Below are positions 16,677 through 24,732 of a stretch of DNA of 64,000 bases, piece by piece. Origin of the DNA: Corynebacterium falsenii (GTDB taxonomy: Bacteria > Actinomycetota > Actinomycetes > Mycobacteriales > Mycobacteriaceae); contig NZ_CP083646.1 of NCBI RefSeq assembly GCF_020099275.1, positions 372,001 through 436,000 of the forward strand, in the 5' to 3' direction. Numbering within the stretch: position 1 is the first letter of the stretch; each line of letters begins with the position of its first letter. Under the pieces are notes generated by a model, which searched no databases, had not been told where the DNA came from, and saw nothing but the letters and a program-made list of their open reading frames with translations. A program made the translations under genes and the position numbers.

Positions 16677-18182
16677 ATGAACTCCCCAGCCCCCACCGGG
16701 CGCCCTACTTCCCCAGACCCCATCGATAGCCGCAAGGGCGGCATACCGTTGCTCATGGCGGTGCTCATTACCGCCGCGATCGCATTCCAGCTCAATGCCT
16801 CCATGCTCTCGCCGGTGCTGCGCACCATGGCCCAGGAGCTGGGTACCGACGAGGCCGCCAGCGGTCTCACCCAGACCGCCTTCTTCACCGCCGGTGCGAT
16901 GTGCGGGCTGTTCCTGCCGCGACTGTCCGACATCGTGGGGCGGCGGCGCATCCTCGTCATCATGATGGCAGTGATGTCCCTCGGCGGGCTCGTGGCCGCC
17001 CTGGCACCCAACATTGGTGTGCTCATGGTCGCCCGCGCCATGCAGGGCATCGCCGGGCCCACGATCCCGCTGTGCCTCATCATCCTGCGCTCGCAGGTCA
17101 AGCAGGAGGTGCGCCTGGGCACACTCATGGGCCTACTCGCGGCCGTCAACGGCGGCGTGGCGGGCATCGATGCCATCCTCGCCGGCTGGCTCGCAGAACA
17201 CTACGGTTTCCGCGCGGTGTTCTGGTTCATCGCCGTCATCGGCGCCATCGCCACCGCCGCCGTGGTGGCGTGGGCACCGGAATCCAAGCCGTCGAATAAC
17301 GTCCGCATGGACTGGGTCGGCGCGGCCACGCTGGTGGTGTCCGTGCTCTCTGTCACCCTGGCCGTCAACGAGGCCGGCAAGTCCGCCGCGGCGAACTGGC
17401 CGCTCGTCGCCATCGAGGTGGTTATCGGTCTGGCCATGTTCTGGGTGTTCTGGACGTACGAGAACAAGCAGTCGCAGCCCCTGGTCGCCCCGAAGTACCT
17501 CGCCCGACGCCACACCTGGGCCCTCCTGCTCACCACCGTGCTGACCATGACCGGCGTGTTCGCCGCCGTCAACGGTGTGGCCATCTCCCTGGCACAGAAC
17601 AAAACCGCAGGCTTCGGCCTGGACGCAGACTTCGCATCCCTCATCCTGCTCACCCCCTACGCCCTGGTTGGCTGGGCAGTCGGCCCGTTCGCCGGTCGCT
17701 GGGCGCCCCGGATCGGCTACACGCGCCTGATCCGCCTGAGCAACATCGCCTCTGCCGTGCTGCTGCTGGGCCTGGCGTTCGTGGGCGTGCACTCCAAGGC
17801 AGTGCTCATCATCGCCGTGATCCTGCTGGGTGTGACGTACGCGGGCATCACCAACATCGTGCTCAACAACCTCGGCGTAGTGAACTCGCCGAAGGATAAC
17901 GAGGGCTTTTTGCCCGGCATGAACTCCGCTGCCTTTAACCTAGGTGCAGGAATGTCCTTCGCGGTGCTGCCGGTGTTCATGGTCGCCGGCTCGCCGGAGG
18001 GCTCCACGTCCACGGGCGGCTACACCACCGCCTTCATCGTCGGCGCCGTCATCATCGGCGTCGCCGTGCTCACCAGCCTCCTCATCCCGCGGACCACCAC
18101 CGCTGAGGAAGACGGCGACATCGTCGAAGAACCTGCGGACACAGCCCACACCCCGTCCCACACCCCAACGACCAAGCGCTAA
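16677..18182 (+). CDS. Major facilitator superfamily transporter (drug/proton antiporter type)
   Basis: Membrane transporter of about 501 residues with a dozen or more hydrophobic helices. The loop 2-3 MFS signature appears as PRLSDIVGRRRIL near residue 82, and VARAMQGIAGPTIPL is the motif C-like segment of helix 5 typical of the DHA2 efflux group. The start at 16677 places the first helix about 20 residues in and uses the AAGGAAT from the repeat array. An upstream ATG at 16593 would translate the repeats into a Pro/Arg/Lys peptide. Followed 45 bp later by an SBF-like transporter. Substrate unknown. Confidence 0.85.
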   Translation: MNSPAPTGRPTSPDPIDSRKGGIPLLMAVLITAAIAFQLNASMLSPVLRTMAQELGTDEAASGLTQTAFFTAGAMCGLFLPRLSDIVGRRRILVIMMAVMSLGGLVAALAPNIGVLMVARAMQGIAGPTIPLCLIILRSQVKQEVRLGTLMGLLAAVNGGVAGIDAILAGWLAEHYGFRAVFWFIAVIGAIATAAVVAWAPESKPSNNVRMDWVGAATLVVSVLSVTLAVNEAGKSAAANWPLVAIEVVIGLAMFWVFWTYENKQSQPLVAPKYLARRHTWALLLTTVLTMTGVFAAVNGVAISLAQNKTAGFGLDADFASLILLTPYALVGWAVGPFAGRWAPRIGYTRLIRLSNIASAVLLLGLAFVGVHSKAVLIIAVILLGVTYAGITNIVLNNLGVVNSPKDNEGFLPGMNSAAFNLGAGMSFAVLPVFMVAGSPEGSTSTGGYTTAFIVGAVIIGVAVLTSLLIPRTTTAEEDGDIVEEPADTAHTPSHTPTTKR

Positions 18183-18227
18183 CTCACTCCCCGCCACCCC
18201 CACCCAGCGCTCCCCGAGGAGGCCCCC

Positions 18228-19259
18228 ATGGCACCGACACCCGCAGCCAAGCGGTCATCGCAGCCCGGCCCGCTGCGCAAGCTGCTGAACTATCGCCCCG
18301 ATTTCCTCATCGTCGCGATCCTCACCGCCGTCGTGGTGGCTCTCCTCTTCCCCGTCCGCGGCCAGGCCGCCGACGTCGCCGACGTCATCACGAAGCTCGC
18401 CATCGCCTTCCTCTTCTTCCTCTACGGCGCGCGCCTAGCACCCAAGGAAGCGCTCAAGGGCCTCATGCAGTGGAAGCTCCACCTGGTGATCCTGGCCTTC
18501 ACCTTCCTCATCTACCCCCTCCTCGGGCTGGCCCTCACACCGCTGAAATTCCTCATCGGTGAGCCGCTCTATCTGGGCATTCTCTACCTCACACTCGTCC
18601 CGTCCACGGTCCAGTCGTCAGTCGCGTTCACGAGCATCGCCCGGGGACACGTAGCGGCGTCGATCGTGGCGGCTAGTGTGTCCAGCCTGCTCGGTGTGTT
18701 TCTCACGCCCCTTCTCGTGTTGCTATTGATGTCTCATTCCGGGGGTCTTCACATCGACGCCACAACCTTCCTCGACATCGGCGTGCAACTGTTGCTGCCG
18801 TTTGCGCTGGGCCAGTTGCTGCGCCGCTGGGTGGTGAACTTCGCGAAAAGCCCGGCGACGAAGAAGGTGGACCAGATCTCCATTGCGCTGGTGGTCTACG
18901 TGAGCTTCTCCGACGGCGTGGTCTCCGGCGTGTGGAGCCGCGTGAGCTGGGTGGCCATCGTGGGGCTGCTGCTGGGATCCGTGGTGGCGGTGTATTTCAT
19001 GCTGTGGCTGACCAGTGTGCTGTCGCGCAAGGCCGGGTTCAACTATGCGGATCAGGTGGCGATTCAGTTCGCTGGCACGAAGAAATCACTGGCGGCGGGG
19101 TTGCCGATGGCGGCGGTGCTGTTCGGCGGGGCGAGCTTGGGGATGATGATCCTGCCGCTGATGATCTTCCACCAGGTGCAGTTGATCATCTGCTCGCTGC
19201 GCGCAAGTGCGTATGCGCGGAAGTACGAGGAAGCCCCGGAGGCTGCGCGGACCTGGTAG
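18228..19259 (+). CDS. Bile acid:sodium symporter-like (SBF-like) membrane transporter
   Basis: Polytopic membrane protein of 343 residues with about ten helices. The features FLFFLYGARLAPKEALKGLMQWKLH, LVPSTVQSSVAFTSIARGHVAASI and the C-terminal AIQFAGTKKSLAAGLPMA match the SBF-like (YocS/RCH1-type) family of sodium- or calcium-linked transporters. It lies 45 bp after the MFS gene on the same strand and has an AGGAGG ribosome site, so the two form a likely operon. Substrate unknown. Confidence 0.85.
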   Translation: MAPTPAAKRSSQPGPLRKLLNYRPDFLIVAILTAVVVALLFPVRGQAADVADVITKLAIAFLFFLYGARLAPKEALKGLMQWKLHLVILAFTFLIYPLLGLALTPLKFLIGEPLYLGILYLTLVPSTVQSSVAFTSIARGHVAASIVAASVSSLLGVFLTPLLVLLLMSHSGGLHIDATTFLDIGVQLLLPFALGQLLRRWVVNFAKSPATKKVDQISIALVVYVSFSDGVVSGVWSRVSWVAIVGLLLGSVVAVYFMLWLTSVLSRKAGFNYADQVAIQFAGTKKSLAAGLPMAAVLFGGASLGMMILPLMIFHQVQLIICSLRASAYARKYEEAPEAARTW

Positions 19260-19354
19260 CGGGGGCGTGCGGGGCGGTTTACGGGGCGTTCAGTTCGCGG
19301 GGGGCGCAGGGCCGTAGCTTTCGGGGCCGCAGGACGCCGCAGGACGCCGCAGAA

Positions 19355-19888
19355 CTAGGTGCGCTTGGCGTACCCCATGCGAGGGCGGAAGCCGGCGGGG
19401 TGCTTGGCCTGCGCTGCGGCGTCTGCGATGACGAGGCGGAAGCGGGGCTGCATGGGCGGCAGCTGGCTGATGGGGAACCAGCCGACATCCACGGATTCAT
19501 CGTCGGCGACGCGGGGTGTGTCGTCGGCGTCATCTACGACGCTGCAGCGCATGGTGGTGTCCATGTAGCTGGTGACATCACCGTTCGGATACTCCACCGG
19601 CCCCACCTGGCCGACGCCCAACAGCGCCTCCACCTGCACGTTCAACCCGGTTTCCTCTAGTACCTCGCGGACGGCGGCGTGGTGCGGCTCTTCGCGGGGA
19701 TCCACGATGCCGGTGACCGGGGTCCACTGCTGATTGTCGGCGCGCTTGACCAGCAAGACCTCGGGGACCGCCCAGATCGGCGCGTCTGCTGGTGGTTGCT
19801 TGAGCACAATTGCCGTGACGCCGGGGAGCCACAGCTCATCGTGGCCGATGCGTTCGCGGAGGGTGAGGATGAACTCGGGGGTTGGCAT
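19355..19888 (-). CDS. NUDIX hydrolase
   Basis: Protein of about 177 residues with a complete NUDIX box, GIVDPREEPHHAAVREVLEETG, in which the metal-binding REVxEE core is intact. The C-terminal part is rich in substrate-loop residues (DVGWFPISQLPP). Such enzymes hydrolyse nucleoside diphosphates linked to another moiety. Start chosen at Met 19888, where the family homology begins; an upstream in-frame start at 19936 would add 16 residues. It converges on the SBF-like gene across a GC-rich 95-bp gap with GCAGGACGCC repeats. Substrate unknown. Confidence 0.85.
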   Translation of the reverse strand: MPTPEFILTLRERIGHDELWLPGVTAIVLKQPPADAPIWAVPEVLLVKRADNQQWTPVTGIVDPREEPHHAAVREVLEETGLNVQVEALLGVGQVGPVEYPNGDVTSYMDTTMRCSVVDDADDTPRVADDESVDVGWFPISQLPPMQPRFRLVIADAAAQAKHPAGFRPRMGYAKRT

Positions 19889-20057
19889 GGTTCTCACACT
19901 ACCGCGCACCTTCCGCCCCGCGGCATCGCTGCTCACCCACGCGATCCATCAGCGTGCGTCGCCATCAACACCGTCCGGCACACCCCCCGCATTCCCCCTC
20001 GACGGCAGCTTCACTGCTTCGTACCCCGACTGGCACCACCCCTTCTGGGGCTTCACG

Positions 20058-20144
20058 TGTGACAATGTTGTGTTTTGACGATTTGGCCTTTCTAAAACCC
20101 CAGGTGGTCAAATGTGCTACCTCGCAAAACACGGCATTCGCACA
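20058..20144. repeat. 87-nt inverted-repeat element, copy 1
   Basis: Same length as and largely alignable without gaps to the element at 60441-60527. The last 46 bases are almost identical (CCCAGGTGGTCAAAT core, then an AACACGGCATTCGCACA arm). In this copy the left arm is degenerate (TGTGACAATG) but still mostly complementary, allowing G-T pairs. It lies 14 bp downstream of the brnE stop codon, where it could act as a 3' structure. Dispersed repeat or small mobile element is the simplest reading. Confidence 0.7.
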
Positions 20145-20158
20145 TCCAGAGCGCTGCG

Positions 20159-20587
20159 CTAGAACACCACGTTCACCAAAACCGCGTAGAACACCGTGCC
20201 CAACAGGATCGATAGCGTGGCCGAGCGCCGCCATACATGCAGCGCCACGGTGAAAACCAACGCGATCATCACGGGGACGAAACCAGTGGGAGAATCGCCG
20301 CCTTCAATCACCGTGTACAGCACGAGAATCGCCATGACGCCCACTGGCATCGACAGACCCAGCCACGCAACCAAGCGCGATTCCCGGAAAAAGCGCAGTG
20401 CCGCGAACGGCAAGGCACGCAGCCCCACGGTGACGAGGAAAATGGCGAACAGGATCGCTAGGGTCGGCCCGAGCTCCACGCCGTCGGGAAGTCCGGCGCT
20501 GGCCAGGGTGGTGCCCGGGGCGGTGGTGCCTGGGACGGTGGTGGCCGAGGCGACAGCGGCGGCAGCGGCGGCAGCGTGATGGATCAC
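20159..20587 (-). CDS. brnE: AzlD-type small subunit of branched-chain amino acid exporter
   Basis: Small hydrophobic protein of 142 residues with four predicted helices, matching the AzlD family (LFAIFLVTVGLRALPF near residues 50-65, MPVGVMAILVLYTV). With AzlC/BrnF it exports Leu, Ile, Val and Met in Corynebacterium. The N-terminus is an Ala-rich run with Thr/Pro repeats, longer than usual. Its ATG overlaps the stop of brnF by four bases (ATGA), so translation is coupled. The 87-nt repeat lies just downstream. Confidence 0.85.
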   Translation of the reverse strand: MIHHAAAAAAAVASATTVPGTTAPGTTLASAGLPDGVELGPTLAILFAIFLVTVGLRALPFAALRFFRESRLVAWLGLSMPVGVMAILVLYTVIEGGDSPTGFVPVMIALVFTVALHVWRRSATLSILLGTVFYAVLVNVVF

Positions 20588-21336
20588 TGGGACTCCTCCT
20601 CTGTGCCAGAAGCATCAGCCGTGCCAGCACCAACCGGCCGCGCCCCCACGCGCCACGTCAGCGCCTTATTCACCGGCGGCACGAAGAACCGCACCACCAG
20701 CAGCGCAAAGTACAGCGTCATGCCGACCATCAGCACGTTGTCCGGCGCGATCCACCACGCCACCAGCCCCAGCACCACAGCGCTCAGCGGCAGCGACAGG
20801 TCCCGGTTCGCCGCAAACGCCTCAATCATCAGCACGGTAAACAACGCCGTCAGGGCGAATTCCATCCCCACCAGCGTAAATGGCAGCGCCGAGCCGAACA
20901 GCGCACCCAGCACGCCGCCGCCGACCCACCCGGCCTGCAGCAGCGCTTGGATCGTGATGACGCGCGCGGTCGTCCAGTTCGCGTCGGCTCGCGCCGAGAC
21001 AATCGCGTACGTCTCGTCCGTCAGCGCATACGCCCCGTATGCCTTCGCGAGCCAGCCCTTCACGCGATCCATCGGATAGTTGAGTGCGTAGAAAATGTGC
21101 CGGAAGTTCACCAGCAGTCCGTACAGCGCCGCAGACAATGGCGCCGCTCCACCCGTGACCAGGCTGATCGCTAGGAACTCCATCGAGCCAGCGTAAATCA
21201 CCAGCGAAAACACCGGCGCCCAGTACCACGCAAACCCGATCTGCGTGATGAGTAGCCCAAATGCCAGTCCGAGTGGCACCATGCCTAGCGCGACCGGCCA
21301 GGCGTCGCCTATACCGGCTGTGACCTGCCTCTTCAC
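20584..21336 (-). CDS. brnF: AzlC-type large subunit of branched-chain amino acid exporter
   Basis: Membrane protein of about 250 residues with seven to eight helices; VALGMVPLGLAFGLLITQ, YAGSMEFLAISLV and LLVNFRHIFYALNY are AzlC family hallmarks. Start chosen at GTG 21336, two bases after the stop of the upstream yqgE-like gene and with GGAG about ten bases before it; a TTG at 21372 would overlap that gene. Forms the BrnFE export pair. No lrp regulator is next to it, unlike the classical arrangement in C. glutamicum. Confidence 0.85.
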   Translation of the reverse strand: MKRQVTAGIGDAWPVALGMVPLGLAFGLLITQIGFAWYWAPVFSLVIYAGSMEFLAISLVTGGAAPLSAALYGLLVNFRHIFYALNYPMDRVKGWLAKAYGAYALTDETYAIVSARADANWTTARVITIQALLQAGWVGGGVLGALFGSALPFTLVGMEFALTALFTVLMIEAFAANRDLSLPLSAVVLGLVAWWIAPDNVLMVGMTLYFALLVVRFFVPPVNKALTWRVGARPVGAGTADASGTEEESQ

Positions 21337-21337
21337 C

Positions 21338-22129
21338 CTAGTTGCGCTCCGGGTTCGTCGCCCACGTGACAAACAGGTTCTCGGGGAAAGGCCGCCGCTT
21401 CATCAGCTGGCGCCAGGTCTCTGCAGGCTTTGCAGTAAAGACATCGTCAGGTGTTGCATGTTCGACGCCAACAAGCCCGCACTCCACCCACTTGTTTACT
21501 TGTGCGTGCGATACAGAAACGTAGCTGTGGAACAGGCGCATGCCCTGCAACCGGGATCCGTCACTGCTGCCGGTCGCGGCGGCTACCTGGTCCTCGACGC
21601 TGGGCGCTCCCTCTCCGGTGTGGATGAGGAGGAAACGGTTGTCCGGCCCGAAGCGCGACGGGTGCGAAGGCTGCAGAGTCTGCAATGCGGCAGCCGCGGG
21701 GTTGTCCGAGGCTGCCGGTTCCGGGGTCAGCAGCGCCACGGCCAGTACCACTGGTTCGCGGTGGCCGCCGATGAAGAACACCTTCGGCTTCGTGAGCTTG
21801 TCGGCAAGGTGGGGTAGGTGGTTGGCGACGGCTTCGGTGCTCATCAAGCCGAGCTGCACGGCCACGATGCCCGGGCCCTCACCCTCGTCGTTGGCATCTT
21901 GATCCGTCTGGAGCACGAGCAGGGCCTCGGCGCCGGGGCGCCCCGGTTGGTTGAGCTGGCCCGGTTCGGCGGAAAACGCCGCGATGAAGCTTTCCTCCGC
22001 GTCTTGTGGGATGTACCGGGTGGCCGCCAAGTTCATGGAATCGGCGACGACCTGCGGGGACTGGAAGATGATGTCTCCCGCCCGAACGGCAGTGGCGGCC
22101 TTGTCTGCACTGTCTGCACTGTCACTCAT
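21338..22129 (-). CDS. YqgE/AlgH family protein, divergent
   Basis: Protein of 263 residues. The region QLGLMSTEAVANHLPHLADKL, then KVFFIGGHREPVVLAVALL, and the C-terminal DVFTAKPAETWRQLMKRR with TWATNPERN follow the YqgE/AlgH (DUF179) layout, though many family glycines are changed. The N-terminus begins with a SDSADSAD repeat encoded by a 9-bp repeat (22102-22123). Function of the family is unclear; AlgH was named for alginate regulation. It sits between pcnA (4-bp overlap of start and stop) and brnF, so it is probably in one operon with them. Confidence 0.7.
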   Translation of the reverse strand: MSDSADSADKAATAVRAGDIIFQSPQVVADSMNLAATRYIPQDAEESFIAAFSAEPGQLNQPGRPGAEALLVLQTDQDANDEGEGPGIVAVQLGLMSTEAVANHLPHLADKLTKPKVFFIGGHREPVVLAVALLTPEPAASDNPAAAALQTLQPSHPSRFGPDNRFLLIHTGEGAPSVEDQVAAATGSSDGSRLQGMRLFHSYVSVSHAQVNKWVECGLVGVEHATPDDVFTAKPAETWRQLMKRRPFPENLFVTWATNPERN

Positions 22130-23748
22130 TGGTGCCCATCCTCCTTCTGCGTATTCGTCTTCGCGTCCGCGCCAGCACCGGACTGCTGCTCAGCCCACCA
22201 CTTCTTCAACTCTGCCACGGCCTCATCCCGATCCAGCGGACCGCGGTCGAGGCGCAGCTCCTTGAGGAAACTCCAGGCCTTACCCACCTGCGGGCCCGGC
22301 GGCAGGTCGAGGATCGTCATGATCTCGTTGCCATCCAGGTCTGGGCGCACGGCCGCCAGATCCTCCTGTTCCTGCAGGTAGGCGATGCGCTCTTCCAGTT
22401 GATCGTACGTCTGCTGCAGCCGCTGTGCCTTCCTTTTATTCCGGGTCGTGCAATCCGCACGCACCAGGACGTGGAGGAGGGGGAGGAGGCTGCCGGCGTC
22501 GTTAACATAACGACGGACCGCCGAGTCAGTCCACGTGGACTCTCCAGCGGGCTTCGAGCCATCACCACGCGGGGCGTCCTGGCGCGGGCCGCTGCCCTGG
22601 TCCATGGAATAACCGTGGAAGCGCATGTGGAGGAACACCAGCTGGCTGATGTCCTGAACGTGCTGCTTGGAAAACTTCAACTTCCGCAGGCGCTTGCGGG
22701 TCATCTTCGCACCCACCACGTCGTGCTGGTAGAACGTCACCGCGCCCGAATCGGTAAACGCCCTGGTAGCGGGCTTGCCGATGTCGTGCATCAAGGCGGC
22801 CCAGCGCAATTCCAGGTTGGGCTCCAGCCCGCGCTGCGCCTCCAACTCCACCGCGTTGCGGAGCACCTTCAGCGAGTGCCAGTAGACGTCCTTGTGCTGC
22901 CGGTGCTCATCCTGAGTGAGCTTGAGGGCGGGCAGCTCCGGCAGCACGTGGTCGGCCAAGCCGGTGCGAACCATGAGATCCAGGCCCTCCCACGGGGCCA
23001 CGCCGAGCATCATTTTGTTGAGCTCCACGGCCACGCGCTCCACGGTGATGCGGGTGATCTGGTCGCTCATCTCCACCATGGCCTGCTGCACGCGGGGAGC
23101 CACCGCGAACTCCAACTGCGAGACAAACCGGCAGGCCCGAAGCATGCGCAGCGGGTCGTCGCGGAAACTGATCTCCGGCGCATCCGGGGTGTCCAGCACG
23201 CCAGCCACGACATCGTGCAGCCCGTTCAGCGGATCGCGGAACTCGTGCTCGCCGGTGGGGGAGAGCTCCAGGGCGATGGCGTTGGCGCGGAAGTCGCGGC
23301 GGATGAGGTCGCCATCGAGGCTGTCGCCGAAGGTAACCTCCGGGTTGCGGGATTGGCCATCGTAAGAATCGGCACGGAAGGTCGTGATCTCCAGGATCAT
23401 GCCGTGCACCATGGCCGAGACCGTGCCGTACTCAATGCCGGTGTCCCATACCGTCTCCGCCAGGGGAGTGATGATCTCCACGATCTGCTCCGGGCGGGCA
23501 TCGGTGGTGAAGTCGAGATCGTGCGACAGGCGGTCCAGCAAGGCATCACGGACCGAGCCACCGACGAGATAGATGGAATGCCCGGCCTGCGCGAAGGCGG
23601 TGGCTAGCGGCAGCAGTTGATCGTCCAGTCCGCGGAGGGTCTGCCACGCTGCGGCCAGCATGGCGTGCTCAGATCGCTCCGGTGCCGCAGTGACCGAGGA
23701 GGCTTGGGCGGGCTGGGGCTTAACTGGGTTTTCCTGCGGAGTAGTCAC
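22126..23748 (-). CDS. pcnA: CCA tRNA nucleotidyltransferase
   Basis: Adds or repairs the 3' CCA end of tRNAs. About 540 residues. The nucleotidyltransferase head has GGSVRDALLDR and the metal-binding DLDFTTDA, followed by RRDFRANAIAL and RMLRACRF of the tRNA-binding neck, then an HD domain with ALMHDIGKP, as in other actinobacterial PcnA proteins. GTG 23748 is the preferred start; a longer form from 23796 is possible. It is divergent from the mutT4-like gene with only about 65 bp between the start codons. Order matches Rv3907c-Rv3908 of mycobacteria. Confidence 0.93.
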   Translation of the reverse strand: MTTPQENPVKPQPAQASSVTAAPERSEHAMLAAAWQTLRGLDDQLLPLATAFAQAGHSIYLVGGSVRDALLDRLSHDLDFTTDARPEQIVEIITPLAETVWDTGIEYGTVSAMVHGMILEITTFRADSYDGQSRNPEVTFGDSLDGDLIRRDFRANAIALELSPTGEHEFRDPLNGLHDVVAGVLDTPDAPEISFRDDPLRMLRACRFVSQLEFAVAPRVQQAMVEMSDQITRITVERVAVELNKMMLGVAPWEGLDLMVRTGLADHVLPELPALKLTQDEHRQHKDVYWHSLKVLRNAVELEAQRGLEPNLELRWAALMHDIGKPATRAFTDSGAVTFYQHDVVGAKMTRKRLRKLKFSKQHVQDISQLVFLHMRFHGYSMDQGSGPRQDAPRGDGSKPAGESTWTDSAVRRYVNDAGSLLPLLHVLVRADCTTRNKRKAQRLQQTYDQLEERIAYLQEQEDLAAVRPDLDGNEIMTILDLPPGPQVGKAWSFLKELRLDRGPLDRDEAVAELKKWWAEQQSGAGADAKTNTQKEDGHQ

Positions 23749-23813
23749 GTGTGGAGATTCTACTAGGTGCGATCGGTTCCACTTTGCCCGCAGCACAGAC
23801 TATCGTTATCAGA

Positions 23814-24674
23814 ATGAGTAAGGACGAAAGCACCGGAGACGGACAGCGCCGTCGTCGGCGCCGTCGGTCCAACAAAAACGCGAAGAATAACGCAAACAAC
23901 AACTCGAAGAGCAACGCAAAAGACAGCGCCAAGAACAATTCCACGGGCTCGTCCCGCTCCAACTCCCGCTCTCACTCGCGTTCCACTTCCCGCTCGAACG
24001 CCCGCTCGAACTCTCGGCCCAACTCGCGGTCCAACCAGCGCCCCAACTCCCGCCGCCACACCAATGCGTCCTCGCGGTCGGGCAGCAACCAGGCAGCCGT
24101 CTCCGTATCCGGGCCGAATGCCCGGCGCTCCCCGGCGCGGTCACTGTCCCACTTCGACAAAGACTCGGACCTGCCCACCAGCATCGAAACATCCGCCGGA
24201 GGCTTGGTCCTTTCGGGCCTCGCGGAGGCTGTGCAGCCGGACGGTTCGGTGGATCTTTCCACCATCTATGTGGCCCTCATCGGCCGCCTGGATCGCCGCG
24301 GGCGCCTGCTGTGGTCCATGCCCAAGGGGCACATCGAGCCGGACGAATCCCAGCACGCCACCGCCGAGCGCGAGGTATGGGAGGAGACCGGCATCGCCGG
24401 TGAAGTCATCGGCGACCTGGGCACCATCGACTACTGGTTTGTCTCGGAGGGCATCCGCATCCACAAGACCGTGCACCACCACCTGCTGCGCTACGTGGAC
24501 GGCGACCTCAACGACGAAGACCCAGAAGTCACCGAGGTGCACTGGCTGCCGGTCAACCAGCTCATGGAGCGCCTGGCCTACGCCGACGAACGCCGCCTCG
24601 CCCGCCAGGCCTTCGATTCTCTGCCGGATTACGCCCGCGCTGAGGCCGTGGCAGGGAGGTTCACTCCCCGCTGA
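23814..24674 (+). CDS. NUDIX hydrolase (MutT4-like) with RS-rich N-terminus
   Basis: Protein of 286 residues. Residues 11-92 are disordered and highly basic: an Arg run, an Asn/Lys region, then an Arg-Ser/Asn-Ser repeat (residues 45-92). The NUDIX domain follows, with the complete box from Gly172 (GHIEPDESQHATAEREVWEETG). Position beside pcnA equals mycobacterial mutT4 (Rv3908), an enzyme acting on nucleotide substrates. A -10-like TTATCA directly before the ATG at 23814 suggests a leaderless transcript. The RS-rich tail may bind RNA or DNA, but that is inference. Downstream genes are colinear. Confidence 0.88.
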   Translation: MSKDESTGDGQRRRRRRRSNKNAKNNANNNSKSNAKDSAKNNSTGSSRSNSRSHSRSTSRSNARSNSRPNSRSNQRPNSRRHTNASSRSGSNQAAVSVSGPNARRSPARSLSHFDKDSDLPTSIETSAGGLVLSGLAEAVQPDGSVDLSTIYVALIGRLDRRGRLLWSMPKGHIEPDESQHATAEREVWEETGIAGEVIGDLGTIDYWFVSEGIRIHKTVHHHLLRYVDGDLNDEDPEVTEVHWLPVNQLMERLAYADERRLARQAFDSLPDYARAEAVAGRFTPR

Positions 24675-24732
24675 CGCCACCCACGAGTCCACCCAGTAAT
24701 CCGCCCGAAAAGCAGGTACAACGGTAAGTGTC

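Noticed and set aside
20058..20234. Possible small protein reading CANAVFCEVA
   Set aside because: It is translation of the 87-nt repeat; the same peptide appears from copy 2, so it is a repeat artefact.
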